The notes under the pieces are model-generated. The model saw only the letters and a program-made list of their open reading frames with translations, searched no databases and was not told where the DNA came from. The translations under genes were made by a program, and so were the position numbers. 8,517 nt of DNA from Massilia sp. UBA2604 (GTDB lineage: Bacteria; Pseudomonadota; Gammaproteobacteria; Burkholderiales; Burkholderiaceae_D), in the NCBI GenBank assembly GCA_002339265.1, contig DDKG01000082.1, forward strand, positions 1 to 8,517, given 5' to 3'. Positions 1 to 6,512 of the stretch are shown piece by piece; the first letter of the stretch is position 1; each line of letters begins with the position of its first letter.

Positions 1-20
1 TCGAAATCAAGCTGCAGTAA
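1..20 (+). CDS. Possible 3' end of an upstream gene (partial)
   Basis: Read from base 3, the frame gives E-I-K-L-Q followed by a TAA stop at 18-20. A strong plus-strand terminator starts 40 bases later, so a plus-strand gene should end close to here. The frame starting at base 1 also closes, with TAA at 22-24, and cannot be excluded. Five residues are too few to identify the protein. The call rests mainly on the position of the terminator. Confidence 0.25.
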
Positions 21-27
21 TTAATTT

Positions 28-54
28 TCATCTGGCGGATCGTTCCGCCGATGA
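28..54. repeat. Imperfect inverted repeat (hairpin) upstream of the terminator
   Basis: TCATC (28-32) pairs with GATGA (50-54), and GGCGGA (34-39) pairs with TCCGCC (44-49). A single unpaired T at 33 lies between the two stem parts and the loop is TCGT (40-43). No T-run follows, so it is not a classical terminator by itself. It sits 5 bases before the strong terminator and could be the 3' end structure of the upstream transcript, protecting it from exonucleases, or an intergenic repeat unit. Its function is not shown by the sequence. Confidence 0.5.
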
Positions 55-59
55 TCATG

Positions 60-95
60 AGGCCGGTATCGCTCAGCGAACCGGCCTTGTTTTTT
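60..95 (+). terminator. Strong rho-independent terminator
   Basis: AGGCCGGT (60-67) pairs perfectly with ACCGGCCT (80-87). Inside it, TCGCT (69-73) pairs with AGCGA (75-79), extending the stem almost to the tip with one unpaired A at 68. The stem is followed by TGTTTTTT (88-95), a classical U-tract on the plus strand only. It should end transcription coming from a gene to the left of the window and insulate the small ORF at 155. Confidence 0.85.
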
Positions 96-154
96 ATGCG
101 TGGGAAGGCGTAACGCTGGATGCATTCGTTTTTCACTTATGGCATAGTTAAGAC

Positions 155-352
155 ATGAAAGCCTTGAAAAGCCAGCTCGCGTCGGAACTCCTTGCTGATC
201 CGCAAGCTCGAGACCAGTTGCGCCAGTTCATGACCAGCAAACGGAGCGCCCCACAAACGGCACGTCAAGCTGCTACAGGCGAGTTCAAGATTCGCCGTGA
301 TGACGGTCAGTCCGTGCGCGTTACTATCGTACCCAAAGCCAAGGCAGCATAA
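155..352 (+). CDS. Small hypothetical protein, 65 aa
   Basis: I do not recognise this protein. It is basic and small, with no signal peptide, membrane segment or cysteine. Residues 3-27 look helical and polar (KALKSQLASELLADPQ region). After a Ser/Ala/Gln-rich turn, residues 43-61 read as two short beta-strand-like stretches around a D-D-G turn (FKIRRDDGQSVRVTIV). The ATG at 155 is the first start after an in-frame TAA at 149-151, so the start is well bounded, but there is no good Shine-Dalgarno, only a weak AAG. Base composition is less GC-rich than in the genes to the right. It follows a terminator and so would need its own promoter; I see no convincing -35/-10 pair. It is a plausible small gene, but length and composition alone do not prove expression. 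Confidence 0.5.
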   Translation: MKALKSQLASELLADPQARDQLRQFMTSKRSAPQTARQAATGEFKIRRDDGQSVRVTIVPKAKAA

Positions 353-363
353 GCCACGTTCTC

Positions 364-707
364 ATGAACGTCGCGTTGCCCGCGCTGATCGGTTTTTCCT
401 GCTGCTGCCAGGCTTTATCTTCCGCACTAACCTCAAGCGCGCAGAGCGCACCGCTGGCGGCGATCGCGCGCCTGGGGAAGGTCGATGCGCCGCTGCTGAC
501 CTGACGCCGGCGCCATGGTGTGGCGCGCGCGACATGCTGCTGGTGACGCCGCTCGACCACCCCAACTGCGTGCTGGTGCTCGAAGAGGATGCACGGATCG
601 ACATCCCGCACTGGCAGGTCAAGAGGCGGCTGCCGCGTTACGTGTTCCTGTACCTTGACCGTCCCGAGCTGCTGGCGGTGCGGCTGCGCCGGGAACAGGC
701 GCAATAG
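364..707 (+). pseudogene. Likely frame-broken gene remnant
   Basis: Two adjacent stretches look coding but lie in different frames. From ATG 364 to TGA 502-504, a 46-residue frame starts with a hydrophobic, cysteine-containing segment (IGFSCCC) and ends in A-A-I-A-R-L-G-K-V-D-A-P-L-L-T; its codons from about 430 end almost only in G or C. From about 507 the coding signal moves to another frame, which runs to TAG 705-707. An ATG at 534 would give 57 residues, including LVLEEDARIDIPHWQVKRRL and YVFLYLDRPELL. Those codons are also strongly G/C-ending and the residues read like a folded protein. Joining both halves needs a single frameshift near 500-520. No Shine-Dalgarno is visible for either start. 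I do not recognise the family. The alternative is a genuine 57-residue ORF (534-707) plus unrelated upstream DNA. Confidence 0.35.
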
Positions 708-852
708 TCCACTGGATGACACGCAAGGTAGCACATACCGGTACTGCGCAGCGACTGCTTCCAGCACGGAAGGACCCATGGTCTGATAACTGTATTGCAT
801 CGCGCGATACGCGTGCAAGCCATCGACCCTGACCCTATCCTTGCCCAAGCAG
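708..852. other. Intergenic DNA upstream of the 513-aa gene
   Basis: I see no RNA gene, repeat array or clear sigma-70 promoter here. The segment includes a small palindrome (TACCGGTA, around 737-744). On the minus strand a frame stays open through it and gives moderately protein-like residues, but it has no start signal and runs antisense to the remnant at 364-707, so I do not call it. The stretch must hold whatever promoter drives the gene at 853 if that gene is transcribed on its own. Confidence 0.4.
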
Positions 853-2394
853 ATGAGTATTCCCCCCGCCATTTCACTGACCGTTCAACAGCAAACCCTT
901 CGCCGCCGTCTCGACGACGAGATGGAAAAATCGCTTCGCCGCCGTCCCGTGAGCGCCCAGGACCAGTATGCGGAGAAAGTCGCGCGCGACGGAGACTGGA
1001 CGATCGGCGTCCAGCCGGCCAGGAGCCTGCCGCTCGCGCTCACTCAGTTGATCCCGCTGTCGTTGAGGGACGAAGGCAACCGCCTGTTCGAGGAGACCCG
1101 CGACCTCAACAACCGCTATGCCGGCATGTCTTACCGCACCGTCGAGATCATGCTGGCGTCGGATCCGGAACGGCTGGACCTGGGCGCGCGCGCGCTGGCG
1201 TGGGGCGAGGAAGTCGCGCGACAGGTTGCCTTCAAGGCGCGCCACCGCGCAAGCGCCAACCCCTACGGTACCTATTTCGACATCTATAGCGGCGCGCTGA
1301 CCCATATCGATACCGTCATGGTGCATGGCGATGACCGCCTGCATCAGCTGGTGTGGGCCAATGTGCTCGACCTCTTGCCGTATTGCCTGCTGGACGCGAT
1401 GCTGATGGCGCCGGGGCATCTCAGGATCGAGCACGAGTTGGATGCGGCCCGCCTGCCGCGCGCCGTAATGTCCGAGACGTTGCGCTCGGTGGCGAACCAG
1501 GAGCGGCTGACGAACGTCGTCAGCCTGTATGCCGTCGAGCCAGGCGTCTACCTGGATCGTTTCATCCTGGCGCCGCTGCTGGCCGAACTGCGCGCGACGC
1601 CTCCATCGCCGTCGCTGCCGGAACAGCGCGACGCGATCCAGGGCATGCTCGCCGACCTGCTGGAGGCGTTCCCTTACTTGATGTCGAGCGAACGCGCCGA
1701 ACGCCAGATGTTTCGCATACCCGGCAGCGGCTGTGTCGGCACCTTCTCGTTCATCGCCTCGAATGGCTATGCCAAGTTCGGTTTCTTCGACGACGAAGAA
1801 GGCATGCTGCGCGGCGTGCGCACCAACTTCGCGCGCACCGGGCTGGAAATCGGGTACGACGGGCGCTTGAGCAGCTCGATGCATCCGTGGCGCACCCTCG
1901 ACAGGATCTGCTCGCCGAACGATGCCGTCATGCTGACCTACTGGCTGCTCAAGCAGGTGCATGGCCGGGTGCTGGCCGACTACCTGCGCATAGAACATTA
2001 TTATCTGCACCCTTCAGGGCCAGACGTGAGCGTCCTGGATGCCGCTGACGCGCCCGACGAAGCCTTGCTCTACGTCGGGTGGGCGAAGGCGGCGGTAGGC
2101 GAGGTGGCCGATAAGGCCGGGGACGAAGGTATGCCCACCGAAGGCGGCCAGCGCTACGGCGGCCTGCCGCAGCTGCGGCGGCGCACCTTCTTCAAGCTGC
2201 TCGCGCATTGCGGCGTCAGCGTCGAACCGGGCAAGGGTTCGGAGATCAAGCTGCTGCGAAAGGCGCGGCACCCGTTCAGGATTGGCAACCATTACGGTAG
2301 CAATCCCACGATCCCCGCATTCCTCGCGGTGGCGATCCTGAAACGGCTCGCAATCACCAGGCAGGAATGGCTCGACGCGATGGCGGCGCTGTGA
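853..2394 (+). CDS. Uncharacterised 513-aa protein with HicA-like C-terminal domain
   Basis: The family of the main body is not recognised. The protein is soluble, with no signal peptide or membrane span. Residues 1-60 are charged and arginine-rich. The region up to about 440 is mixed helical and contains the segments PYGTYFDIYSG, GTFSFIASNGYAKFGFFDDE and TYWLLKQVHGRVLADYLRIE. Residues 441-513 resemble the HicA/YcfA double-strand-RNA-binding-like fold: helix FFKLLAHCGV, then GKGSEIKLL, a RHPFRIGNH strand with the aligned histidine, and helix FLAVAILKRLAI. In HicA toxins the histidine of the G-S-H motif is catalytic; here that position is Glu464, so RNase activity is doubtful and a binding role is more likely. 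ATG 853 is preferred over TTG 841; neither has a good ribosome-binding site, and ATG 922 is a further option. An in-frame TGA at 784-786 limits extension. Codons are G/C-ending throughout. The gene converges on the Ter operon and is not part of it. Confidence 0.8.
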   Translation: MSIPPAISLTVQQQTLRRRLDDEMEKSLRRRPVSAQDQYAEKVARDGDWTIGVQPARSLPLALTQLIPLSLRDEGNRLFEETRDLNNRYAGMSYRTVEIMLASDPERLDLGARALAWGEEVARQVAFKARHRASANPYGTYFDIYSGALTHIDTVMVHGDDRLHQLVWANVLDLLPYCLLDAMLMAPGHLRIEHELDAARLPRAVMSETLRSVANQERLTNVVSLYAVEPGVYLDRFILAPLLAELRATPPSPSLPEQRDAIQGMLADLLEAFPYLMSSERAERQMFRIPGSGCVGTFSFIASNGYAKFGFFDDEEGMLRGVRTNFARTGLEIGYDGRLSSSMHPWRTLDRICSPNDAVMLTYWLLKQVHGRVLADYLRIEHYYLHPSGPDVSVLDAADAPDEALLYVGWAKAAVGEVADKAGDEGMPTEGGQRYGGLPQLRRRTFFKLLAHCGVSVEPGKGSEIKLLRKARHPFRIGNHYGSNPTIPAFLAVAILKRLAITRQEWLDAMAAL

Positions 2395-2399
2395 TGGAA

Positions 2400-2420
2400 A
2401 GGCGCCCGCAGCGGGCGCCT
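2400..2420. terminator. GC hairpin between convergent genes
   Basis: AGGCGCCC (2400-2407) pairs perfectly with GGGCGCCT (2413-2420) around a GCAGC loop, which can itself close further. It lies 5 bases after the stop of the plus-strand gene and 25 bases past the stop of the minus-strand operon. Read on the minus strand it is followed by a short T-run (TTTCC); on the plus strand there is no T-run. It is therefore best read as the terminator of the minus-strand operon, with possible weak bidirectional action. Confidence 0.6.
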
Positions 2421-2445
2421 GCATGGGGCGGCACGGCTTACAGAC

Positions 2446-3750
2446 TTACTTAGACCCCGTCTTCCAGCGCATCCCGAAGCCATAATGCCGATCCATCAGC
2501 TCGTGCGCGCTGGTCATGCCCTGCTGCTGGAAGTACTCGGCCAGCTTGGTAATCACCAGATTGCCGTCGCGGTTCTCGATCAGCGCGATCGCGCACATGA
2601 TCTGGCGGTCGCCGCCATCGAGCTTCACTTCGACCGGCGCCTGACCGGGCGCCGTCACCGTCACCACGCCGTTGGTCACGCCCCAGTTGGCCGCGCCTTC
2701 GTAGATGAACGAGAAGATCACCGCACGCTTGATCTTGTCGAAGCGCTCGCCGTTGATGAACAGGTTCTCGCCGTTGGCGGCGGCGCCGGTGCGGTCGTCG
2801 GCATCCAGCTGGATGAAGGGCTCGCGCTCGTAGTCGCCGAAGGTGTTGCCCAGCGCCTGCACCAGGCCGCGGCGGCCGTCGGCCAGTTCGTACATGCAGC
2901 CGAGATCGAGGTCGATGCCGCTGCGGCCCTTGCGCGCCGCGCCGGCCTTGTTGGCCATCTCGCCGGCCTTGTTGGCGAGGTCGCCCGCCATGCTGGTGAG
3001 ACGGTCGAGGAAGCCGCCGCCGCGCGCGGCCGAGGAGGGCGGCGGTGGCGAGGCCGGCGGCGGCGCAATGGCGGCCTGGTTCCAGTTCAGGTTGACGTGG
3101 ATGCGGCCGTAGCCGCCGCCGGGGCGCTTGTCGAGCGAGACCTTGTCGCCGCGCTTGTCGAGCGTGACCTTGGACAGCGACACCGCCGGCTTCGGCGCAG
3201 GTGCCGGTGCCGGTGCCGGAGCGGCCGGCGCCGACGAACCCGCCTCGGTGCCGCCGAAGTTCTTCAGCAGCGCCGACAGGCCGCCATTGAAGCCCTGGCC
3301 GACGGCGCCGAAGCGCCACTGGCCGTCGCGGCGGTAGATTTCGGCCACGATCAGGGCTTTCTCGTCGCCGAAGTCGGCGCCCGACCACGGGAAGCGCACC
3401 GCGCTGCCCAGGGTCAGCGCGCTGGCGCCCAGCGTGCGCATGGTGGCCGCGCCGTCGATCGCCGCCACGAACACGAGTTTCGCGATCGAGCTTGGCAGCT
3501 GGTCGAGGTTGACGGCGAAGCGTGCGCGCCCGCCGCCCAGGTCCAGGCGCACCGCGCCTTCGGGGCTGGCCAGCTGGTTGTAGAACACCATGTAGCGGTC
3601 GTCCGACAGCTTGTCGTTGGCGTCCAGGCCGAAGCATGAGACGTCGACCGAGGCGCCGTTGGCGGCGATTTCGACGTCGACATTGAAGACGTGGCCGGTG
3701 CCGAGGTCGGCCAGCTTGCCCTTTTGTCCGCGTCCAAACTGAGTAGTCAT
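2446..3750 (-). CDS. TerA/TerD-family tellurium-resistance/stress protein, 434 aa
   Basis: TerD-type domains are calcium-binding beta-sandwich proteins of stress and tellurite-resistance systems. Residues 1-165 form a first TerD domain with the signature D-V-S-C-F-G-L-D and FYNQLASPEG (56-65), but the usual GDN...GDDE acidic loop is replaced by a short LGGGRAR stretch. A Pro/Ala linker follows (about 172-189). A second TerD domain begins at LSKVTLDKRGDKVSLDKR and VNLNW (192-223). It is interrupted by a Pro-rich and NKAG-repeat insert (about 226-277) and resumes at IDLDLGCMYELADG (279-292), with acidic residues D316, D318, D319 and E328. The C-terminus (about 395-430) resembles TerA, with a tyrosine- and tryptophan-rich end. 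The start ATG has an AAGGAG site (3758-3763) seven bases upstream. The ATG overlaps the lyase stop by four bases (ATGA), so translation is probably coupled. It is the last gene of the operon and cytoplasmic by sequence. I am sure of the TerD superfamily, less so of calling it TerA. Confidence 0.92.
   Translation of the reverse strand: MTTQFGRGQKGKLADLGTGHVFNVDVEIAANGASVDVSCFGLDANDKLSDDRYMVFYNQLASPEGAVRLDLGGGRARFAVNLDQLPSSIAKLVFVAAIDGAATMRTLGASALTLGSAVRFPWSGADFGDEKALIVAEIYRRDGQWRFGAVGQGFNGGLSALLKNFGGTEAGSSAPAAPAPAPAPAPKPAVSLSKVTLDKRGDKVSLDKRPGGGYGRIHVNLNWNQAAIAPPPASPPPPSSAARGGGFLDRLTSMAGDLANKAGEMANKAGAARKGRSGIDLDLGCMYELADGRRGLVQALGNTFGDYEREPFIQLDADDRTGAAANGENLFINGERFDKIKRAVIFSFIYEGAANWGVTNGVVTVTAPGQAPVEVKLDGGDRQIMCAIALIENRDGNLVITKLAEYFQQQGMTSAHELMDRHYGFGMRWKTGSK
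3200..3217 (-). repeat. Triplicated hexamer in the TerA-like Pro/Ala linker
   Basis: GGTGCC is repeated three times in tandem (plus-strand reading), encoding Ala-Pro repeats of the first linker of the TerA-like protein. A multiple of three keeps the frame, so copy-number changes would only alter linker length. Confidence 0.6.
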
Positions 3751-4661
3751 GTAGGTTCTCCTTCCAGGAATGGTTTATGGCCCAGATCGGCGCGCGAGCC
3801 GAACAAGCGCGATTGTTCGAGGGTGCGCTCGGCCCAGGCGCGGTGGGTGGCGACTTCCTGCATCGCGTCGTCCATGCGGAACACCGCCGGGCTCGAGGCG
3901 TCGAGGATGGCGCGCGCCACCGCCAGGTCTTGCGGCGTTACCTTGAAGTGCTGCTCGATCGGCGCAATCTGGGTGGGATGAATGGCGGTCTTGCCGACCA
4001 TGCCGTGGGCCAGGTCTTCGATCACTTCCTGGTCCAGCAATTCGGGCAGGTCGAGGTATTCGAACACCGGCGCCGTCAGCATGAAGCCGTAGGGACGGAA
4101 GGTCGTCACCAGGCGCGAAATCACCGGTCCGAGCGGCGTGCGGTACAGGGTCATGCCGCGTGGGCGGCGCAGGCCGAGCAGGGCCAGCAGGTCGTTGCCG
4201 CCGATGCGCAGCGCCAGGATGCGGTGGCGTACGCCGGGCGCTTCCAGCGCGGCGCGCAGGCCCTGCATCTCGCCGTCGTCGAAGGCTTCGGCCGTCTCCA
4301 GTGTCGGCATCAACACGTGTTCGGTGTGGCGCACCAGCTTGAAATAGCTGTCGAAGTTGTGGCGCGTGATCTTGGGCAGCACGAAGCCGGTCAGCTTGTC
4401 GGCGCCCGGCATGGCCAGCACGCGCGCCAGCACTTCGGGATTGCGCACCCGCACAAAGCGGTCGGCCACCACGTCCAGGCGCATGTTCGCCAGCACCACC
4501 GACAGGTTGAACAGCGACCAGCTGAGTTCCCGGTCGGCGATCGAATCCTCGGTGCAGAAGATCAGCGAGCGCGCGTGCGGCAGGCGATCGCCGTTGGCGA
4601 TCGCGGTCAGGTTCTTGTGATTGGCCGGCACGTACAGCGACGCGCCCAGTGATTTAGCCAT
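3747..4661 (-). CDS. CitE/HpcH-HpaI-like C-C bond lyase of Ter operons, 304 aa
   Basis: This is a TIM-barrel lyase or aldolase related to the citrate lyase beta subunit and to HpcH/HpaI aldolases, of the type found next to Ter genes. Family landmarks in order: LYVPANHKN (9-17), acidic metal/substrate site IFCTEDSIAD (34-43, E38 and D39), VRVRNPE (70-76, R72), VLPKI (94-98, K97), MPTLET (118-123), RIGGNDLL (152-159, D157) and GKTAIHPTQI (223-232). Length is normal for the family. The substrate is unknown; a CoA thioester or a small oxo-acid is expected from relatives. An in-frame GTG at 4670 would add three residues, but the AGGAG site (4670-4674) overlaps that GTG and sits eight bases before ATG 4661, so 4661 is chosen. 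The gene overlaps the StiP stop by 8 bases and the TerA-like start by 4. It is probably the C-C bond-forming or -breaking step of the pathway. Confidence 0.9.
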   Translation of the reverse strand: MAKSLGASLYVPANHKNLTAIANGDRLPHARSLIFCTEDSIADRELSWSLFNLSVVLANMRLDVVADRFVRVRNPEVLARVLAMPGADKLTGFVLPKITRHNFDSYFKLVRHTEHVLMPTLETAEAFDDGEMQGLRAALEAPGVRHRILALRIGGNDLLALLGLRRPRGMTLYRTPLGPVISRLVTTFRPYGFMLTAPVFEYLDLPELLDQEVIEDLAHGMVGKTAIHPTQIAPIEQHFKVTPQDLAVARAILDASSPAVFRMDDAMQEVATHRAWAERTLEQSRLFGSRADLGHKPFLEGEPT

Positions 4662-5751
4662 CCGATGCACTCCTGATCAGGGATACTGCGTGATAGGGCA
4701 GGTGCGGGTCGATCTCGACCGGCACCCGTTTTTCTTCGGCCAGCACGGCCAGGTGCGCCACCTCGGCAGCGCCAGGGTCGCGCAGCACGACCAGGCGCGG
4801 CACGCGGCGCAACAGCACGCGCGTGGCTTCGCCGATGCCGGGCTTGACCAAGTTGACGTCGGCGACGCCGTAGCGCCGCATGGCCTGGCCGATATAGGTT
4901 TGCGAGCGTTCGCGCGCGGCTGCGGCGTCGATCGGCTCTGCGCGCGGCAGGGCGCCGGATTGCGCCAGCGCCAGCGAGGTTGCCAACCCGACCAACTCGT
5001 CGGCGAACGCCTGCGAGCGGTCCACCTCCGTGAACTGCTCATAGAATACGCAGCCGTGGAAATCGTCGGCGCGCATGTCCTCGCTCATGACGGTGCGGCT
5101 CACCAGGCCCGACACCGTGGCATTCAAAATGCTCGACGGGATCAGGTAGTCGTCGCACGAGGCTGCGCAGGCGGCGGCGCCGGCCAGGTCGGACAGCACG
5201 TGCAGGCCGGCGTCGATATGGGTTCCGTGGCGCACGTTGAACACCTCGATCGAGGCGGCCAGCTCGCGCGCGATCACGCCCTTGCCGGTCCAGCCGTCGA
5301 GGAAGACGATGCCGTCGGCCTGGTGTCCGTGCGCCAGGATGTGGCGCAGGGCGGCGGCGTCGATGCCGCGGTCGCGCACGATCGACACCGAGTAGTGCAC
5401 GGCGTCGCGTCCGAACAGCTCGCGCAGCAGGCGCGCGACCACCACCCCGACCGGCGTGCCGGCGCGCGCCAGCGACACGATCGCCAGCCGGTGCCGCGGA
5501 CGCGCGGCGATCAGCTGGGCCAGGCGCAGGCAGTCGCGCGCCATGCGCGCATTGTTGGCGCGGCAGGCTTCGTCGAACAGCGCCATGTAGCGCTCGGACG
5601 GCTTCGATTCGGGCGACAGCATCTGGCTGTAGTGGCGCTGGCCGCTCTGGATCAGCGCTTCCTTCTCGGCGACGTCGACGAAACCATCCTGCGGCAGGCG
5701 GCGCAGCAGGAATTCGACTTCGCCTTGGCGGTAGCTGCCGGAAAACGTCAC
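4654..5751 (-). CDS. StiP-family protein: PRTase-like domain plus Pelota-like RNA-binding domain, 365 aa
   Basis: The N-terminal part (about 1-255) matches the StiP family by its opening SGSY (4-7), HYSQMLSPE (40-48) and YLIPSSILNATVSGLVSRT (202-220). The core looks like a type I phosphoribosyltransferase fold: LAIVSLARAGTPVGV (89-103), then FLDGWTGKGVI (150-160), whose TGKG occupies the place of the PRPP-binding loop. The family is also called a cysteine protease in databases; Cys63, Cys74, Cys195, Cys199 and Cys234 are present, but I cannot assign a catalytic one. The C-terminal part (about 285-365) resembles the Pelota/L7Ae-type RNA-binding domain that follows StiP in Ter operons (LLRRVPRLVVLRDPGAAEV, then PYHAVSLI). 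The start is GTG, overlapping the HAD stop as GTGA, with only a weak G-rich ribosome site; the family-typical start SGSY at residue 4 supports it. Likely role: transfer of ribose-phosphate to a base, or handling of an RNA-linked substrate. Confidence 0.88.
   Translation of the reverse strand: MTFSGSYRQGEVEFLLRRLPQDGFVDVAEKEALIQSGQRHYSQMLSPESKPSERYMALFDEACRANNARMARDCLRLAQLIAARPRHRLAIVSLARAGTPVGVVVARLLRELFGRDAVHYSVSIVRDRGIDAAALRHILAHGHQADGIVFLDGWTGKGVIARELAASIEVFNVRHGTHIDAGLHVLSDLAGAAACAASCDDYLIPSSILNATVSGLVSRTVMSEDMRADDFHGCVFYEQFTEVDRSQAFADELVGLATSLALAQSGALPRAEPIDAAAARERSQTYIGQAMRRYGVADVNLVKPGIGEATRVLLRRVPRLVVLRDPGAAEVAHLAVLAEEKRVPVEIDPHLPYHAVSLIRSASDG
4670..4674 (-). promoter_or_regulatory. 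Ribosome-binding site of the lyase gene
   Basis: AGGAG on the minus strand, eight bases before ATG 4661. It lies inside the 3' end of the StiP-family gene and overlaps the competing GTG start at 4670. It therefore decides in favour of the ATG. Confidence 0.7.
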
Positions 5752-6512
5752 AGCGCCCCCACGGTGATGCCGGCAAGCTGGGTGCCGCGCGGGATGATGG
5801 CGTAGTCGCAGGCGGCCATGAAGCGCGCATCCGAGCGGCTGTCGCCCATGCCGAAGGTGACGATCTCGCCATGTTCGGCCCGCAGGCGCGCGGTGATATG
5901 GGCCACCGCGTTGGCCTTGTTCAGCGCCTTCGGCAGGATTGCCAGGTTGTTGCCGTTGCGGTGGATGAAGTAGTCGCGGTCGCCGTCGGCGATCCAGGGC
6001 CGCACCACGTCGTCCTCAAGCGGCGCCAGGCGCTCGGCCTGTTTGTCGGGATCCTTCACCACCAAAAAGAACGGCGTGCCGAAATCCTCGATCATGCGCG
6101 CGCGGCCGCCATAGCCGGTGCGCGCGCCATGCTCGTCGATGTGGGCCGCCAGCTCCTGCAACCCGGGCAGGGCCGCGTGCATGGCCGTGCGCATGCCGTC
6201 CAGCCAGGGCTGGTCGACGGCGCCGCCCGGCTCGAGCACCACGCCGCCATAGTTGATGACGGCGTAGCTGTCGAAGGGCAGGGACACCCGGCGCAGGCCG
6301 TCGAGGTCGCGCGCGGTGGTCGGGATCATCGTCATCCCGTCCTGCAGCAGGGCCAGGAAGGAACGCTGCGACGGCGTGGTGTACGAGCAGATGCTGCCGT
6401 CCTTGTAATAGGCGGCCGGGGCCAAAGCGCCCGGGGTGTCCCGGTGCGCGCCGCATTTGCCGAAGGTCTGGAACAGCGTGTCGTCCAGGTCAGCGAACAG
6501 GAACTTCTTCAA
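5748..6512 (-). CDS. HAD-superfamily phosphatase (Cof/sucrose-phosphatase-like), 254 aa
   Basis: All four HAD motifs are visible. Motif I is FADLDDTLF, with nucleophile D8, acid D10 and T12. Motif II is IPTTARD (T65 or T66). The motif III lysine is in LPKALNKANAV (K195 or K199). Motif IV is GMGDSRSD, with Mg-binding D224 and D228. The long segment between motifs II and III (about 75-190) fits a C2-type cap, as in sucrose-phosphate phosphatase and Cof-like enzymes that act on small phosphorylated metabolites. The start is TTG at 6512, supported by GAGGA (6518-6522) five bases upstream and by motif I beginning at residue 6; no ATG is available nearby. It overlaps the PRTase end by 23 bases, and its stop overlaps the StiP-family start. 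In the operon it probably removes phosphate from an intermediate made by the PRTases. Confidence 0.93.
   Translation of the reverse strand: MKKFLFADLDDTLFQTFGKCGAHRDTPGALAPAAYYKDGSICSYTTPSQRSFLALLQDGMTMIPTTARDLDGLRRVSLPFDSYAVINYGGVVLEPGGAVDQPWLDGMRTAMHAALPGLQELAAHIDEHGARTGYGGRARMIEDFGTPFFLVVKDPDKQAERLAPLEDDVVRPWIADGDRDYFIHRNGNNLAILPKALNKANAVAHITARLRAEHGEIVTFGMGDSRSDARFMAACDYAIIPRGTQLAGITVGAL

Noticed and set aside
2..151. Open plus-strand frame from base 2 to the TAA at 149-151
   Set aside because: It runs straight through both hairpins and the U-tract of a strong terminator, so it is not a likely coding extension of an upstream gene.
324..872. Minus-strand ORF (182 codons) across the left intergenic region
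   Set aside because: Part of it reads somewhat protein-like, but it has no start signal, overlaps the coding-like plus-strand stretches antisense, and matches nothing I know. It remains a weak possibility.
874..2010. Minus-strand ORF opposite the 513-aa gene
   Set aside because: The plus-strand frame has the better codon pattern and a HicA-like C-terminus; the minus frame is Gln/Arg/His-rich without motifs.
3196..3225. Tandem hexamers as a possible phase-variation tract
   Set aside because: Units are six bases long and preserve the frame, and they encode an Ala-Pro linker; copy changes would not switch the gene off.
2485..3639. Long plus-strand ORF opposite the TerA-like gene
   Set aside because: Low-complexity Arg/Ala/Val composition, antisense to TerD motifs, produced by the GC-rich codon bias.
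4654..4670. GTG at 4670 as start of the lyase gene
   Set aside because: It overlaps the ribosome-binding site; ATG 4661 has ideal spacing and the family-typical N-terminus begins right after it.
4621..5805. Long plus-strand ORF (394 codons) opposite the StiP-family gene
   Set aside because: It is antisense to a gene with clear family motifs. The translation is His/Gln/Ala/Val-rich and repetitive, as expected from the complement of a GC-rich gene, and there is no ribosome-binding site.
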